Notes: generated from the letters alone by a model not told the origin. Shown: positions 18,121 to 27,992, counted from the first letter of the stretch. The stretch: 64,000 bases of DNA from Enterococcus sp. HY326 (GCF_026157065.1 NZ_JANLGQ010000001.1:62001-126000), one strand, 5' to 3'. A program made the numbers and translations.

Positions 18121-18990
18121 TTATTGGGAAATAATATTCCCTTGCCAATCTCTAGCAACTTGCATTTGTGAGATGGCAATATACCCTAATTCTCCCACAA
18201 TATTATTTTGAACATCATCAGAAAGGATATAATCCAAAAAGGTTTGCGTCAATTCAGTAGGTGTCCCTAACGTGTACATGTGCTCGTAAGACCAAATAAT
18301 CCAGCTATTGGTTTTGACATTATCATCAGTGGGAGCTACGCCATCGATGCTCAAAGTCTGAATGTCATCAGTGACATAAGAAAAAGCCAGATAACTGATT
18401 GCTCCTGGAGTATCGGCGACGATTGAGCGCACCATCCCGCTGGAATCTTGTTCTTGTGCTTGGACGGCTGTTTGTCCATCTAAAACCCATTTTTCAAAAG
18501 TCGAGCGGGTACCAGAGCCGCTGGCACGATTTAATAAAACTATCTCTACATCATTGCCACCAACTTCTGACCAGTTGGTAATTTCCCCAAGAAAAATTTT
18601 GGCTAAATCTGCTAGGGAAATATCGGTGACTCCTACTTCAGGATTCACCACAGGCGTGATGCCGACGACTGCCACTTGATGGTCAACTAAGGCCGAGGCA
18701 TCAATGCCGTCTTTTTCTTCGGCAAAAACATCGGAATTGCCGATTTGAACCGCTCCTGATTGCACCTGACTCAAACCAGTCCCGCTGCCGCCTCCTTGAA
18801 CATTGATAAACTGACCGGCATTGGCGGTTTGATATTGTTCAGCAACCGTTTCAACTAACGGCTGCAAAGCTGAAGATCCAACTGCCGTGATTGATTCACC
18901 ACGGTCTGCCCATGAGGCACAACCGCTCATCAAAAAAAGACCACCAGCGATTGTCGTTAGTAAGGCTACTCGTTTTAGGAAATTTTTCAT
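18121..18990 (-). CDS. pstS: Phosphate-binding lipoprotein PstS
   Basis: The extracellular phosphate receptor of the Pst transporter. The 289-residue precursor has a lipoprotein signal with lipobox LMSGC (C24). Phosphate-binding motifs are visible: GSSALQPL (38-45), GGGSGTGLSQV and ASGSGTRSTFEKWV. Length matches the family. It is the first gene of pstS-pstC-pstA-pstB-pstB-phoU. GGAGC lies upstream of the ATG. Confidence 0.96.
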   Translation of the reverse strand: MKNFLKRVALLTTIAGGLFLMSGCASWADRGESITAVGSSALQPLVETVAEQYQTANAGQFINVQGGGSGTGLSQVQSGAVQIGNSDVFAEEKDGIDASALVDHQVAVVGITPVVNPEVGVTDISLADLAKIFLGEITNWSEVGGNDVEIVLLNRASGSGTRSTFEKWVLDGQTAVQAQEQDSSGMVRSIVADTPGAISYLAFSYVTDDIQTLSIDGVAPTDDNVKTNSWIIWSYEHMYTLGTPTELTQTFLDYILSDDVQNNIVGELGYIAISQMQVARDWQGNIISQ

Positions 18991-19078
18991 AACATTGCTC
19001 CTACATATTAGTATCGATTTTCATCAAAGAAAAATTTTTTTAAGCTAGCTTATTTTAAAACATTTTGTTAAGAATGTA

Positions 19079-19128
19079 AAAAAATAAAAAAATAAAATCC
19101 GCAAATTCTTCACAGAAAATACGGATTT
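19079..19128 (-). terminator. Terminator of the cardiolipin synthase gene
   Basis: On the minus strand AAATCCG (19122-19128) and CGGATTT (19095-19101) pair perfectly around a 20-base loop and are followed by a long T-rich tract. It separates cls from the pst operon. Confidence 0.7.
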
Positions 19129-19129
19129 A

Positions 19130-19146
19130 TTTACACAAAATTTACA
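19130..19146 (+). promoter_or_regulatory. Second copy of the TTTACA-N5-TTTACA 17-mer
   Basis: TTTACACAAAATTTACA is identical to the Pho-box candidate at 18102-18118 but on the plus strand. It lies about 140 bases upstream of pstS and just past the cls stop. In the opposite orientation to pstS its role is uncertain; a T-rich region with 11-base periodicity (19051-19080) is nearer to pstS. Confidence 0.35.
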
Positions 19147-19161
19147 ATTGCAAACTAGCTG

Positions 19162-20619
19162 TTACAAAAGCGGTGAAATCAGCCGAGCGAGCCCTTCTTT
19201 AAACTTAATCAAAAGACTTCTTTGTTCGTAAATTTCCTTGGTTAATTCTTTTGAGAGCTGGCTATCGGCAAAGAAAGCCGCCCTTAATTCCTCTGCTAAA
19301 TCTTCATCATAAATCACCGCATTGACTTCAAAATCCAATTGAAAGGACCGCACATCAATATTAGCAGAGCCGACAGAAGCAATCCCTCGATCGATAATCA
19401 TCGTTTTCGCATGGATGAAACCATTCTCGTAGGTTTCAACAATCGCCCCGTAGTCTAATAATTCTGCAGAAAATGAATAGGTCGCCCAATAGACTAGCAT
19501 ATGGTCCGGCTTATTGGGAATCTGCAGACGAACACTGACCCCAGATAAAAGGGCTAATTTAAGTGCCTCATGAATTGATTCATCGGGAATATAGTAAGGC
19601 GTTTGAATTAAGATTTCTTCTTTAGCTAAAGAAATCATTTTTAAGTAGGTCATTTTTATTTGCTCATGTTCAGAATCAGGTCCGCTGGTAACAATCTGAG
19701 CTGCTTTTGTGCCAGCTGCCTCAATCTCAGGAAAGAGATGCTGTTCATATTGAATTTCCTTTGTGTTCTGAGAATTCCAATCCATAATAAAACGATTTTG
19801 CAAACTATAAACAGCATCCCCGTAAATTCGCAGATGATTGTCCCGCCAATAGCCAAATTTTTTAACTAAACCTAAATATTCATTACCGACATTGAAGCCA
19901 CCAGTGTAGCCGATTTTCCCGTCAATGACAACAATCTTCCGGTGATTGCGGTAATTGATGCGGGGATTGATATAAGGCACAAACAGTGGAAAGAAAAAAG
20001 CTAGCTCACCACCGGCTGCCTTTAAGCCGGCAAAAAATTTCTCATTTACTGCGGTTGAGCCCCAAGCATCTAATAACACCCGTACTTGAACGCCTCTTTT
20101 GGCTGCGGTAATTAAAGCCTCCCGCACCTCTTGACCCAACTCGTCCGAACGATAAATATAATATTGCAAATGAATATGATTCCTCGCTTGATTGATATCA
20201 GCGATTAAGGCATCGAATTTTTTGCGGCCGTCAGTAAACAAATGAATTTGATTGCCCATCGTGTAAAGGGAATTTTCATGAAACGTCAGCATATAAATCA
20301 GCTGGCGGGGATCGGCCTGTCCCGTTTTCGGATGAGGAAATAGACCACGACTGATAGCCGCTTTTTCTGCTTCAATCTCAACATTTTTGCCGACTTTTTC
20401 TTGCATTTTCAAATCAAACACTTTATCTTTGGAGATTCCCCGCCCCAAAAAGATATATAGCACAAAGCCCAATACAGGGATGAACAGCAGCACTAATAAC
20501 CACGCCCATGTCTGCGCCGTCTGCTTACGCTCCCTAAAAATAATAATTAATGACAGTAAAATATTCGCAACAATAATCACTGTCATAAAATTTTCGGTAA
20601 TATATTGAATAACCTGCAT
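19162..20619 (-). CDS. cls: Cardiolipin synthase
   Basis: It joins two phosphatidylglycerol molecules to form cardiolipin and glycerol. The 485-residue phospholipase-D-family protein has two N-terminal membrane helices (about 10-28 and 37-58) and two HxK-x4-D motifs, H226-K228-D233 (NHRKIVVID) and H403-K405-D410 (IHAKTMIID). Length matches the family. In enterococci Cls and LiaXYZ changes both affect daptomycin susceptibility. Here the gene stands alone between ftsX and pstS with its own terminator. Confidence 0.95.
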   Translation of the reverse strand: MQVIQYITENFMTVIIVANILLSLIIIFRERKQTAQTWAWLLVLLFIPVLGFVLYIFLGRGISKDKVFDLKMQEKVGKNVEIEAEKAAISRGLFPHPKTGQADPRQLIYMLTFHENSLYTMGNQIHLFTDGRKKFDALIADINQARNHIHLQYYIYRSDELGQEVREALITAAKRGVQVRVLLDAWGSTAVNEKFFAGLKAAGGELAFFFPLFVPYINPRINYRNHRKIVVIDGKIGYTGGFNVGNEYLGLVKKFGYWRDNHLRIYGDAVYSLQNRFIMDWNSQNTKEIQYEQHLFPEIEAAGTKAAQIVTSGPDSEHEQIKMTYLKMISLAKEEILIQTPYYIPDESIHEALKLALLSGVSVRLQIPNKPDHMLVYWATYSFSAELLDYGAIVETYENGFIHAKTMIIDRGIASVGSANIDVRSFQLDFEVNAVIYDEDLAEELRAAFFADSQLSKELTKEIYEQRSLLIKFKEGLARLISPLL

Positions 20620-20692
20620 AACCCGCTCCCCATTTTTCCCTCTTTCATTAGAATAGCTAATGGGCCAGTAATTGTAAAGAAGAACAAAAAAA

Positions 20693-20891
20693 TGACTGTA
20701 ACATTAGTCTTGTGAACAGATGAAATCCCGAAATGTTTTGTATTTGTCTCTGTGGTCCAGTGGGGGTACAAGACAGAAATACATGTGCGATTGCGGTCCA
20801 GTAGGTCCTCGTCGCAAATTCTCACTATCTGGTGATGCTCACCAGATAGTCCTGGGAAAAATCAATTCTGTTTTAACTAATGTCACAGCCA
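20693..20891. repeat. Structured intergenic repeat, element C
   Basis: The 16-base ends at 20693-20708 and 20876-20891 are inverted copies with two mismatches. Inside is a perfect 12-bp hairpin, ACTATCTGGTGA (20824-20835) and TCACCAGATAGT (20839-20850), with a three-base loop. The left part, ACATTAGTCTTGTGAAC and GATGAAAT, aligns with element B. GTCCAGTA-GTCCT is also shared with B. No T-tract follows the hairpin, so it is not an ordinary terminator. Confidence 0.6.
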
Positions 20892-20899
20892 TAAAATTT

Positions 20900-21784
20900 T
20901 TAAGCTTTTAAGAAACGCCGCATAGATAATACGGAACCTAAGGAACCAATAATCACGCCAATTCCCATTAACAATAAATTAATTTGTAATAGGAATGTCC
21001 CCGGCAGAACTAATGAATAGTTTGAGCGCAGGAGTGTCGGGTTCACAGCTTGATACACAAAGTGATAACCAAAGAACATGATTACGACTGGTACAATTGC
21101 TCCTAAAATACCAATCCAAGCGCCTTCTAAAAAGAAAGGCCAGCGAATGTAACCATTTTTCGCCCCAACAAGACGCATAATTTGAATCTCTCTTTGGCGG
21201 GACAAAATTGTAATACGAATGGTATTAGAGATTAAGAAAATCGCCACAAAAATTAATAGAGCAGCGGCGCCTAAACCCCAAGTTTGGACAGCTTGCGAAA
21301 TCGTGAAAATCCGATCTGAATCGGTACCGCCGTAATCAGAACGATAGACGTTCGCTAAATTGCCAGCCTCTTCTGAAATGGCAACAGTGTTCGATGGATC
21401 ATCAGCGCTGACGACAAAGACATCGTACAAGGGATTCGAATCACCTTCAAACAAACTCCACGCCTCACCCATTGCATCCTGTAATCTTGCTAACTCATCA
21501 TCACGACTAGAAAATGACACTGTTTCAACATGATCCAATCCTTCTAATTCTGTTTGCAGAGCATCGATGTCTTCCTGCGTTGTCCCGATATCAATAAAAA
21601 CTGACACGTTAACGTTGTCTTCAATATCTTGGGCCAGTTTTGTCGCATTGATAATAACAGCCAGGAAAATACCGACCAAAGTTAAAGTAATTGTTACGGC
21701 ACTGACAGAGGCAACTGTCATCCAACCGTTTCGTTTTAAACTTTTTAAACTTTCAAAAACATGACGGAAAAAAGTTCTAATCAT
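20900..21784 (-). CDS. ftsX: Cell division protein FtsX
   Basis: FtsX is the membrane partner of FtsE; together they activate peptidoglycan hydrolases at division. The 294-residue protein has an N-terminal cytoplasmic part, a first membrane helix (about 24-44), an extracellular domain, and three C-terminal membrane helices. The frame is open to 21841, but MIRTFFRHVFESLKSLKRNGW at 21784 is the family start and has AGGAGAG about 10 bases upstream. It overlaps ftsE by eight bases. Confidence 0.93.
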   Translation of the reverse strand: MIRTFFRHVFESLKSLKRNGWMTVASVSAVTITLTLVGIFLAVIINATKLAQDIEDNVNVSVFIDIGTTQEDIDALQTELEGLDHVETVSFSSRDDELARLQDAMGEAWSLFEGDSNPLYDVFVVSADDPSNTVAISEEAGNLANVYRSDYGGTDSDRIFTISQAVQTWGLGAAALLIFVAIFLISNTIRITILSRQREIQIMRLVGAKNGYIRWPFFLEGAWIGILGAIVPVVIMFFGYHFVYQAVNPTLLRSNYSLVLPGTFLLQINLLLMGIGVIIGSLGSVLSMRRFLKA

Positions 21785-22463
21785 CGTAGCCATACTCTCC
21801 TTCCGCTTGGTCCCGAATAATGCGGCCATTTTCAATGGCAATTACACGATGACGAATTGTATTTACAATAGTGCTGTTGTGGGTTGCCATTACAACAGTT
21901 GTTCCTTGAGCATTAATCCGATCCAAAAGTTTCATAATTTCCCATGAATTTTCTGGGTCGAGATTTCCGGTAGGTTCATCGGCAATCAACACTTTTGGTG
22001 TGTTGACAATCGCCCGGGCAATCGAAACCCGTTGCTGTTCCCCACCGGATAGTTCACTTGGAAAGACCCGAACCTTATGTTTCAGTCCGACTAAGTCCAA
22101 CACTTCCATAACTCTTTTTTTAATGTCCCGCGGCTTGCGGCCAATAACCTGCATCGCATAGGCAACATTTTCATAGACTGTCTTGCGGGGTAACAATTTG
22201 TAGTCTTGGAAGACAATCCCGATTTCCCGCCGTAAAAGCGGCACGTCACGATTTTTAATTCTTAATAAATCATGGCCAGCTACAATTAGCTTACCTTTTG
22301 TGGCTCTTTCTTCACGATACATTAATTTAATAAACGTTGACTTACCAGCCCCAGAAGGCCCTACAACATAAACAAATTCTCCTTGATTAATCTTGACGGA
22401 GATATTGCGGATGGCAGTCGTACCGTTTGAATATTTCTTCATTACTTCCTGCATTTCAATCAT
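21777..22463 (-). CDS. ftsE: Cell division ATP-binding protein FtsE
   Basis: A 228-residue ABC ATPase with Walker A GPSGAGKST (35-43), Q-loop VFQDYKLLP, signature LSGGEQQR, Walker B VLIADEPTGNLD and H-loop ATHN. VFQDYKLL and EPTGNLDP are characteristic of FtsE. It sits directly upstream of ftsX, overlapping it, and 108 bases after prfB, a usual Firmicutes order. Confidence 0.95.
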   Translation of the reverse strand: MIEMQEVMKKYSNGTTAIRNISVKINQGEFVYVVGPSGAGKSTFIKLMYREERATKGKLIVAGHDLLRIKNRDVPLLRREIGIVFQDYKLLPRKTVYENVAYAMQVIGRKPRDIKKRVMEVLDLVGLKHKVRVFPSELSGGEQQRVSIARAIVNTPKVLIADEPTGNLDPENSWEIMKLLDRINAQGTTVVMATHNSTIVNTIRHRVIAIENGRIIRDQAEGEYGYDD

Positions 22464-22571
22464 AAGATACTCTCCAATTAATTTAATTCAATCAGTTGCA
22501 TTATAGCATGATTTTATTTCACTGTGCTTTCAGAAGGTTACATTTTCATTTCATTTAATCTAGCAGAAAAA

Positions 22572-23679
22572 TTACTCCTCCGTCAAACTCATTTTCAGAT
22601 AAGCATCAATGAAACCATCGAGATCGCCATCCATTACTGCTTGGACATTACCGGTTTCATAATTTGTTCGATGATCTTTAACCATCGAATACGGATGAAA
22701 AACGTAAGAGCGGATTTGCGAGCCCCAACCGATTTCCATTTGCTCGCCCCGCAATGCAGCGGCTTCTTGTTCTTGCTTTTCAATTTCCAATTGATAGAGT
22801 TTAGCTTTTAACATGCCCATCGCCTGCTCACGGTTTTTTAATTGCGAGCGTTGCGCTTGGCTGGCAACGACGGTCCCTGTAGGAATATGGGTAATCCGCA
22901 CGGCTGATTCCGTTTTATTAATATGCTGACCACCAGCACCACTAGCCCGATAAGTATCAATTTTCAAATCATCGGGATTCACCTGAATATCAATCGAATC
23001 ATCCAGCTCTGGCATGATATCCACTGAACAAAAAGAAGTATGGCGGCGACTTGCAGAATCAAATGGTGAGATTCGGACTAGACGATGGACGCCTTTTTCA
23101 GAGCGCAGGTAGCCATAAGCATTGTGGCCTTTAATTAACAGAGTAACACTTTTAATCCCGGCTTCATCGCCATCTTGATAATCTAAAGTTTCCACTTGAA
23201 AACCGTGCTGCTCTGCCCAGCGAGTATACATGCGTAAAAGCATACTGCCCCAGTCCTGTGACTCAGTACCGCCAGCACCGGGATGCAATTCTAAAATTGC
23301 ATTGCTGCTGTCATAAGGCTGATCCAATAACAGAGATAACTCGTAGGCTGCCAGTCGTTCTTGCAAAAGTTTTAGACGTTCTTCTAATTCTGTTTGTAAC
23401 TCGGAATCAAAATCCTCCAGCTGCATTTCCGCCATAACAGTTAGCTCTTCCACCTCGTCAGCCACTTGATGAAATTGATCATAGGTGTTTTTATTGGCAT
23501 TGTTTTCATTAATTACTTTTTGCGCCGCTTCTGCATGATCCCAAAAACTCGGGTCTGCCATGCGGCCTTCCGCTTCTGCGATTGCCTCTTCTAGACCGTC
23601 TAAGTCAAAGAGACCTCCTAAAGCTTGCGACTTGTTCTTCCATTTTTTTTAATAAATTTCTAATCTCTGCTGTTTCCAT
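22572..23679 (-). CDS. prfB: Peptide chain release factor 2, made by programmed +1 frameshift
   Basis: RF2 releases peptides at UGA and UAA. ATG at 23679 (GAGGAG upstream) reads 24 codons, [16 protein letters not shown] to FRRSL, then meets in-frame TGA at 23605-23607 in the context AGGAGG-TCT-CTT-TGA-C. A +1 shift at CTT continues as [20 protein letters not shown] to the stop at 22572, giving 368 residues. The internal AGGAGG (23614-23619) is the stimulating Shine-Dalgarno-like element. The SPF tripeptide anticodon (204-206) and GGQ (249-251) are present. The shorter frame starting at 23561 is only the post-shift part. Confidence 0.97.
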
Positions 23680-23702
23680 AATTCTCCTCACATTTCATAA
23701 AT

Positions 23703-23744
23703 AAAGATTGGAACAATTCATGATATCTGATTGTCCCAATCTTT
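23703..23744 (-). terminator. Hairpin between secA and prfB
   Basis: AAAGATTGG (23703-23711) pairs with CCAATCTTT (23736-23744), and after one mismatch ACAAT with ATTGT. A short T-rich stretch follows on the minus strand. It may be a weak terminator or attenuator that lets some secA transcripts continue into prfB. Confidence 0.6.
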
Positions 23745-23767
23745 CTCAACTATTTAGCTGCTGACGG

Positions 23768-26317
23768 CTATGCTTTGTACAAATTCCGACCGTGGCAATT
23801 TTTAAATTTCTTGCCGCTGCCGCATGGACAAGGATCATTGCGGCCGACATTTTTGAATTCTTCTGGTAACACTTTGCGAGCCAAACCATTTTGGGTTGTT
23901 TGGCTTTCTGCTGCACCAGCATCATTAACTGGCGTACCTTGAGCTACCTGTTCCCGTTGAACATTTTGACGAATTTCTGCCTTCATGTAAAGACGAGTAA
24001 CTTCAAATTCAATCGCACCCACCATGTCTTCAAACATTTGGTAGCCTTCTGTTTGGTATTCCACCAACGGATTATTTTGACCGTAAGAACGTAGGCCGAT
24101 TGACTGACGCAATTGATCCATTGCATCGATATGGTCCGTCCATTTAGAATCGACTACCCGCAGAACGACCACTTTTTGGAATTCCAATAATTGTTCTGGA
24201 CCGTTTAAAAGATTTGATTTTTCATCAAAAACAGTCCGTGACAAATCTTCGAGATAAGTTTTAATCTCAGCAGCGGTTTTGCCTTTTAAGTCCTCTTCTT
24301 TAACGGTATCTTCTTTTAAGAGCGTGTTGCTGGTGAAATCAACAATCCCTTGCAGATTCCAGTTTTCAGGCTTGTCCAATTGGGTATGGGCATCGACAAC
24401 TCGAGCAATTGTCCGTTTAATCATACTGAAGATAGTTTCAGTTAGAGTCGTGTCCTCCATGATAACGGCTTGTCGTTGACCATAAATAACTTCCCGCTGT
24501 TCCCGCATAACATCATCGTATTGCAAAACGTTTTTCCGAGTATCATAGTTATTACCTTCCACTCGTTTTTGAGCAGATTCGATTTGTTTGGTAAACATCC
24601 GACTTTGGATAACTGCGTCAGACTCTTCAATCTTCATGCGATCCAGTAAAGTTTTAATCCGTTCAGAACCAAAACGTTTCATCAAATCATCTTCTAAAGA
24701 TAGATAAAATTGAGAAACCCCTGGGTCACCCTGACGACCTGAACGGCCCCGCAACTGGTTATCAATCCGGCGAGACTCGTGACGTTCTGTCCCGATAACA
24801 GCCAAGCCGCCTAATTCAACAACACCTAAACCAAGTTTAATATCGGTACCACGACCGGCCATGTTGGTGGCGATGGTTACTGCACCTTTTTCACCGGCAT
24901 TTTTGATAATTTCGGCTTCTTTAAAGTGGTTTTTGGCATTTAAGACTTCATGAGGAATTTTTTCTTTGTTTAATTTTTCAGACAATAATTCTGACGTTTC
25001 TACGGCAACGGTTCCGACTAAGACCGGCTGACCATTGCGATAACGTTCTTTAATATCTTGAACGACGGCATTAAATTTAGAATTTAACGTTGGGTACAAT
25101 AAATCCTGACGGTCATCCCGTTGGATTGGTTTATTAGTTGGAATTTGGAAGACTTCCATGTTGTAAATTTCCCGGAATTCTTCTTCCTCTGTTTTGGCAG
25201 TCCCAGTCATCCCAGCCAATTTTTTGTACATTCTGAAATAGTTTTGGAAGGTAATCGTCGCCATCGTTTTTGATTCGTCTTCAATTTCAACGCCTTCTTT
25301 AGCTTCAATAGCTTGGTGTAAGCCGTCGGAATAACGACGACCGTCCATGATCCGACCAGTAAATTGGTCAACGATTAAGACTTTACCCTCTTGCACCACA
25401 TAATCAATGTCTAAAAGCATGATGTAGTTTGCTCGTAAAGATTGGTCTAAGTGGTGGGTTAAAGCGGTATTTTCAAGGTCATATAAATTGTCTAAGCCGA
25501 AGTTTTCTTCCGCTTTTTCAATTCCTTGTTCAGTTAAGCTGATTGTTTTTGACTGTAAGTCAATTTTATAATCTTCTTCTTCCTTCAAGCGTTTGATAAA
25601 ATTGTCTGCCCGTGTATACAAAGCAGTTGATTTTTCAGCTTGGCCAGAGATGATTAAAGGCGTCCGCGCTTCATCGACTAAAATCGAATCCACTTCATCG
25701 ACAATCGCATAGTTCAACGGACGTTGCACCATTTGATGGCGATAAACGACCATGTTGTCCCGCAGGTAATCAAAACCTAATTCATTATTGGTGCTGTAAG
25801 TAATGTCACAGGCATAAGCGGCCCGTTTTTCTTCAGCGGATTTTGAATTAATATTTAAACCAACTGTCATGCCTAAGAAATTATACAACTCGCCCATTTC
25901 TTCTGAGTCACGGGTTGCTAGATATTCATTAACTGTAACGACGTGAACACCAAGGCCCGCAATGGCATTCAAATAAACCGGCATCGTAGCGGTCAAGGTT
26001 TTCCCTTCACCAGTACGCATTTCCGGAATATTGCCATCATGTAAAACCACACCACCCATTAATTGCACATGATACGGATACAGACCTAAGACACGTTTGG
26101 CAGCTTCCCTTACGACAGCAAAGGCTTCAGGTAGCATTTGGTCTAAGGTTTCGCCTTTTTGGAATCTTTCTTTAAATTCATCAGTTTTTGCTTTTAGTTG
26201 TTCATCACTTAAAGCTGCCATTTGATCTGCAAATGTTTCCACTTTAAGGGCAATTTTGTCTAATCGTTTTAATTCTTTTTTATCATTTTCTACAATTTTT
26301 CGAATAAAATTCGCCAT
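23768..26317 (-). CDS. secA: Preprotein translocase subunit SecA
   Basis: The motor ATPase of the Sec pathway. The 849-residue protein has Walker [12 protein letters not shown] (about 101-111), the DEAD-like [20 protein letters not shown], the preprotein cross-linking and helical scaffold domains, [13 protein letters not shown]-type motifs ([10 protein letters not shown]) and the C-terminal zinc motif [21 protein letters not shown] lies before the ATG. It is followed by prfB and ftsEX, as in other Firmicutes. Confidence 0.97.
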   Translation of the reverse strand: MANFIRKIVENDKKELKRLDKIALKVETFADQMAALSDEQLKAKTDEFKERFQKGETLDQMLPEAFAVVREAAKRVLGLYPYHVQLMGGVVLHDGNIPEMRTGEGKTLTATMPVYLNAIAGLGVHVVTVNEYLATRDSEEMGELYNFLGMTVGLNINSKSAEEKRAAYACDITYSTNNELGFDYLRDNMVVYRHQMVQRPLNYAIVDEVDSILVDEARTPLIISGQAEKSTALYTRADNFIKRLKEEEDYKIDLQSKTISLTEQGIEKAEENFGLDNLYDLENTALTHHLDQSLRANYIMLLDIDYVVQEGKVLIVDQFTGRIMDGRRYSDGLHQAIEAKEGVEIEDESKTMATITFQNYFRMYKKLAGMTGTAKTEEEEFREIYNMEVFQIPTNKPIQRDDRQDLLYPTLNSKFNAVVQDIKERYRNGQPVLVGTVAVETSELLSEKLNKEKIPHEVLNAKNHFKEAEIIKNAGEKGAVTIATNMAGRGTDIKLGLGVVELGGLAVIGTERHESRRIDNQLRGRSGRQGDPGVSQFYLSLEDDLMKRFGSERIKTLLDRMKIEESDAVIQSRMFTKQIESAQKRVEGNNYDTRKNVLQYDDVMREQREVIYGQRQAVIMEDTTLTETIFSMIKRTIARVVDAHTQLDKPENWNLQGIVDFTSNTLLKEDTVKEEDLKGKTAAEIKTYLEDLSRTVFDEKSNLLNGPEQLLEFQKVVVLRVVDSKWTDHIDAMDQLRQSIGLRSYGQNNPLVEYQTEGYQMFEDMVGAIEFEVTRLYMKAEIRQNVQREQVAQGTPVNDAGAAESQTTQNGLARKVLPEEFKNVGRNDPCPCGSGKKFKNCHGRNLYKA

Positions 26318-26720
26318 TTAGCTTCTCTTCCCCTTTAATCTATCTACGCTATTCAGCACAATCTGAACAGAATCTCCAACCTATTTTATCACTACTTGCC
26401 GTCAATGTGAATATCTTTTCACTTTGCAGCTGGGGAATCGCTGTTAAAATTAGATTTTATTAACTTTTTTTGGAGCCCTCATAAAAAATAAAGAAATTTA
26501 ACTTAGTAGATGCGGTACTGAAAACATGAAGAGACGCTTTTCTACTATTAAAACAGAATATATTTTATGATTCTACGGCCTAGAAAAAGTTTCACTCTAA
26601 GCTGTGATTAGATAGTTACTAGAAAACTAAATATTCGTGCTGTCCTTATCAAAACTTTTTTCAAGAAAGCCTACTCCTTTAAAGCATCGTTAAAGAATTA
26701 TACAAAAAAATTTACACAAG
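26318..26720. other. Non-coding gap upstream of secA, boundary of the accessory region
   Basis: About 400 AT-rich bases with no ORF of coding character. Enterococci usually carry hpf next to secA, but no hpf is present here. I see no inverted terminal repeats, direct repeats or integrase that would mark a mobile-element end. A TTGACG hexamer lies on the minus strand near 26400 but has no good -10 at 17 bases. Confidence 0.5.
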
Positions 26721-26762
26721 AAAAAGCATCTCTGCTTCAAGTAGAAACAGAAATGCTTTTTT
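26721..26762 (-). terminator. Terminator after the SDR gene
   Basis: AAAAAGCAT (26721-26729) pairs with ATGCTTTTT (26753-26761) and, after one mismatch, TCTG with CAGA. T residues follow on the minus strand. A/T runs on both sides could allow bidirectional action. Confidence 0.7.
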
Positions 26763-26788
26763 ATCAATCTGAGTTGCTGATAGATTTT

Positions 26789-27529
26789 TTAGACAACTTG
26801 TCGGCTGGGGCGAATTAAAACTTCGCTGACAGCCACATGTTCAGGCTGTTCGATGACATAGGCAACAGCATTTGCCACATCTTCTGCAAAAAGACTGGCG
26901 CCTTCTTTTTTACCCATCTCCGTTAAGTTGGCGGCAATTTTTTCATTGCCGACGGTACTGATTAGCTCAGTTGAAACCATCCCGGGTGAGACAATCGTTG
27001 AGCGAATGCCATTATTTTTTTCCTCCTGCCGCAGTCCTTCCATAATGGCTCTAACGGCATATTTCGTGCCGTTATAAACAGCAGAACCTGGGTATACGAC
27101 ATGGCCGGCCACTGAATCTGTTGTAATGATTAGGCCGCTGCCTTGTTTTCTCATGATTGGCAGAACTGAACCAATTCCGTGCAATACCCCCATAATATTA
27201 ATATCTAGCATACTTTGCCATGATGCATAATCCGCCTCCGATAAAAATCCTTGGGGCATGATTCCCGCATTATTATAGAGGACATCAATTTTGCCAAATT
27301 TTTCAACCGCAAACTTCATTACATTTTCGACATCCACTTGTTTAGTGACATCTGCAACTTGATAGAAGGCTTCACCGGGTAAAGACGCTACCAATTCTTT
27401 TAAACGATCTTCTCGGCGAGCAGCTAAAATTAATTTTGCACCTTCTTTTGCTAAGCGTCTGGCAGTGGCCTCACCAATTCCTGAAGAAGCTCCCATAATA
27501 ACCACAACTTTACTTTCAATCGTTGACAT
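26789..27529 (-). CDS. SDR-family oxidoreductase
   Basis: A classical short-chain dehydrogenase of 246 residues. The cofactor motif GASSGIG lies at 13-19, NNAG at 86-89, and the catalytic S139, Y152 and K156 are in place (TDSVAG, YNGTK). R38-R39 after the second strand suggests NADP preference. The substrate cannot be inferred beyond an alcohol/carbonyl pair. It lies downstream of a MerR gene and has its own 19-bp-spacer promoter, though with a poor dyad. Confidence 0.88.
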   Translation of the reverse strand: MSTIESKVVVIMGASSGIGEATARRLAKEGAKLILAARREDRLKELVASLPGEAFYQVADVTKQVDVENVMKFAVEKFGKIDVLYNNAGIMPQGFLSEADYASWQSMLDINIMGVLHGIGSVLPIMRKQGSGLIITTDSVAGHVVYPGSAVYNGTKYAVRAIMEGLRQEEKNNGIRSTIVSPGMVSTELISTVGNEKIAANLTEMGKKEGASLFAEDVANAVAYVIEQPEHVAVSEVLIRPSRQVV

Positions 27530-27561
27530 TGCTTTCTCTCCTTTTACTTTAAGCTACTCTT

Positions 27562-27592
27562 ACAGTACCACGGAGCTGCTGCTTTCAGTCAA
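27562..27592 (-). promoter_or_regulatory. Promoter with 19-bp spacer for the SDR gene
   Basis: TTGACT (27587-27592) and TACTGT (27562-27567) on the minus strand are 19 bases apart. The spacer lacks the AGT-N2-ACT core of the other island promoters, so MerR control is less sure. Confidence 0.4.
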
Positions 27593-27602
27593 AGTTTATG
27601 CC

Positions 27603-27992
27603 TCATAACTCAGCTGGATTTTCCGTATCGCAAATGGTCGCACCATCACTACTATAAAAATTATTTAATTTATAATCCAGTCGAGCCAAAGTCGTTTGAA
27701 ACTCCGCAATCTTATCAACTAAATTTTGTCGTTCCTTCATTAAAATAGTTTTTCTTTCATCATAGGTCTGGGCCCCTTCTAAATAAAGAGCGTTGTATTG
27801 AATCAAAGAATCAATTGAGAGACCAGCGTCCCGCATGCATTTGATAGTATAAATCCAATCCACATTTTCTTCACTGTAATTTCTTACACCGCTAGCTGTG
27901 CGTTCAATTGGCGGAATTAAGCCAATTGTTTCGTAATAACGCAGAGTCGTCGAGGTTAAATCTAATTGCTTTGCTGCTTGAGAGATATTCAT
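27603..27992 (-). CDS. MerR-family regulator with Cys52 (AdhR/NmlR-like)
   Basis: The 129-residue protein has the MerR winged helix (residues 2-40: TSTTLRYYETIGLIPP), a dimerisation coiled coil (about 80-110) and a C-terminal GATICDTENPAEL. C52 in YTIKCMRDAGLS is at the position of the redox/aldehyde-sensing cysteine of Bacillus AdhR, so sensing by thiol modification is a reasonable inference. A second cysteine lies near the C-terminus. The start is ATG at 27992 with GGAGC upstream; the frame is open further but unsupported. It ends a run of five minus-strand genes. Confidence 0.85.
   Translation of the reverse strand: MNISQAAKQLDLTSTTLRYYETIGLIPPIERTASGVRNYSEENVDWIYTIKCMRDAGLSIDSLIQYNALYLEGAQTYDERKTILMKERQNLVDKIAEFQTTLARLDYKLNNFYSSDGATICDTENPAEL

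Noticed and set aside
26318-26788. Mobile-element end or attachment site at the left edge of the island
   Set aside because: I found no tRNA, integrase, transposase or repeated end sequence here or near 56.1 kb.
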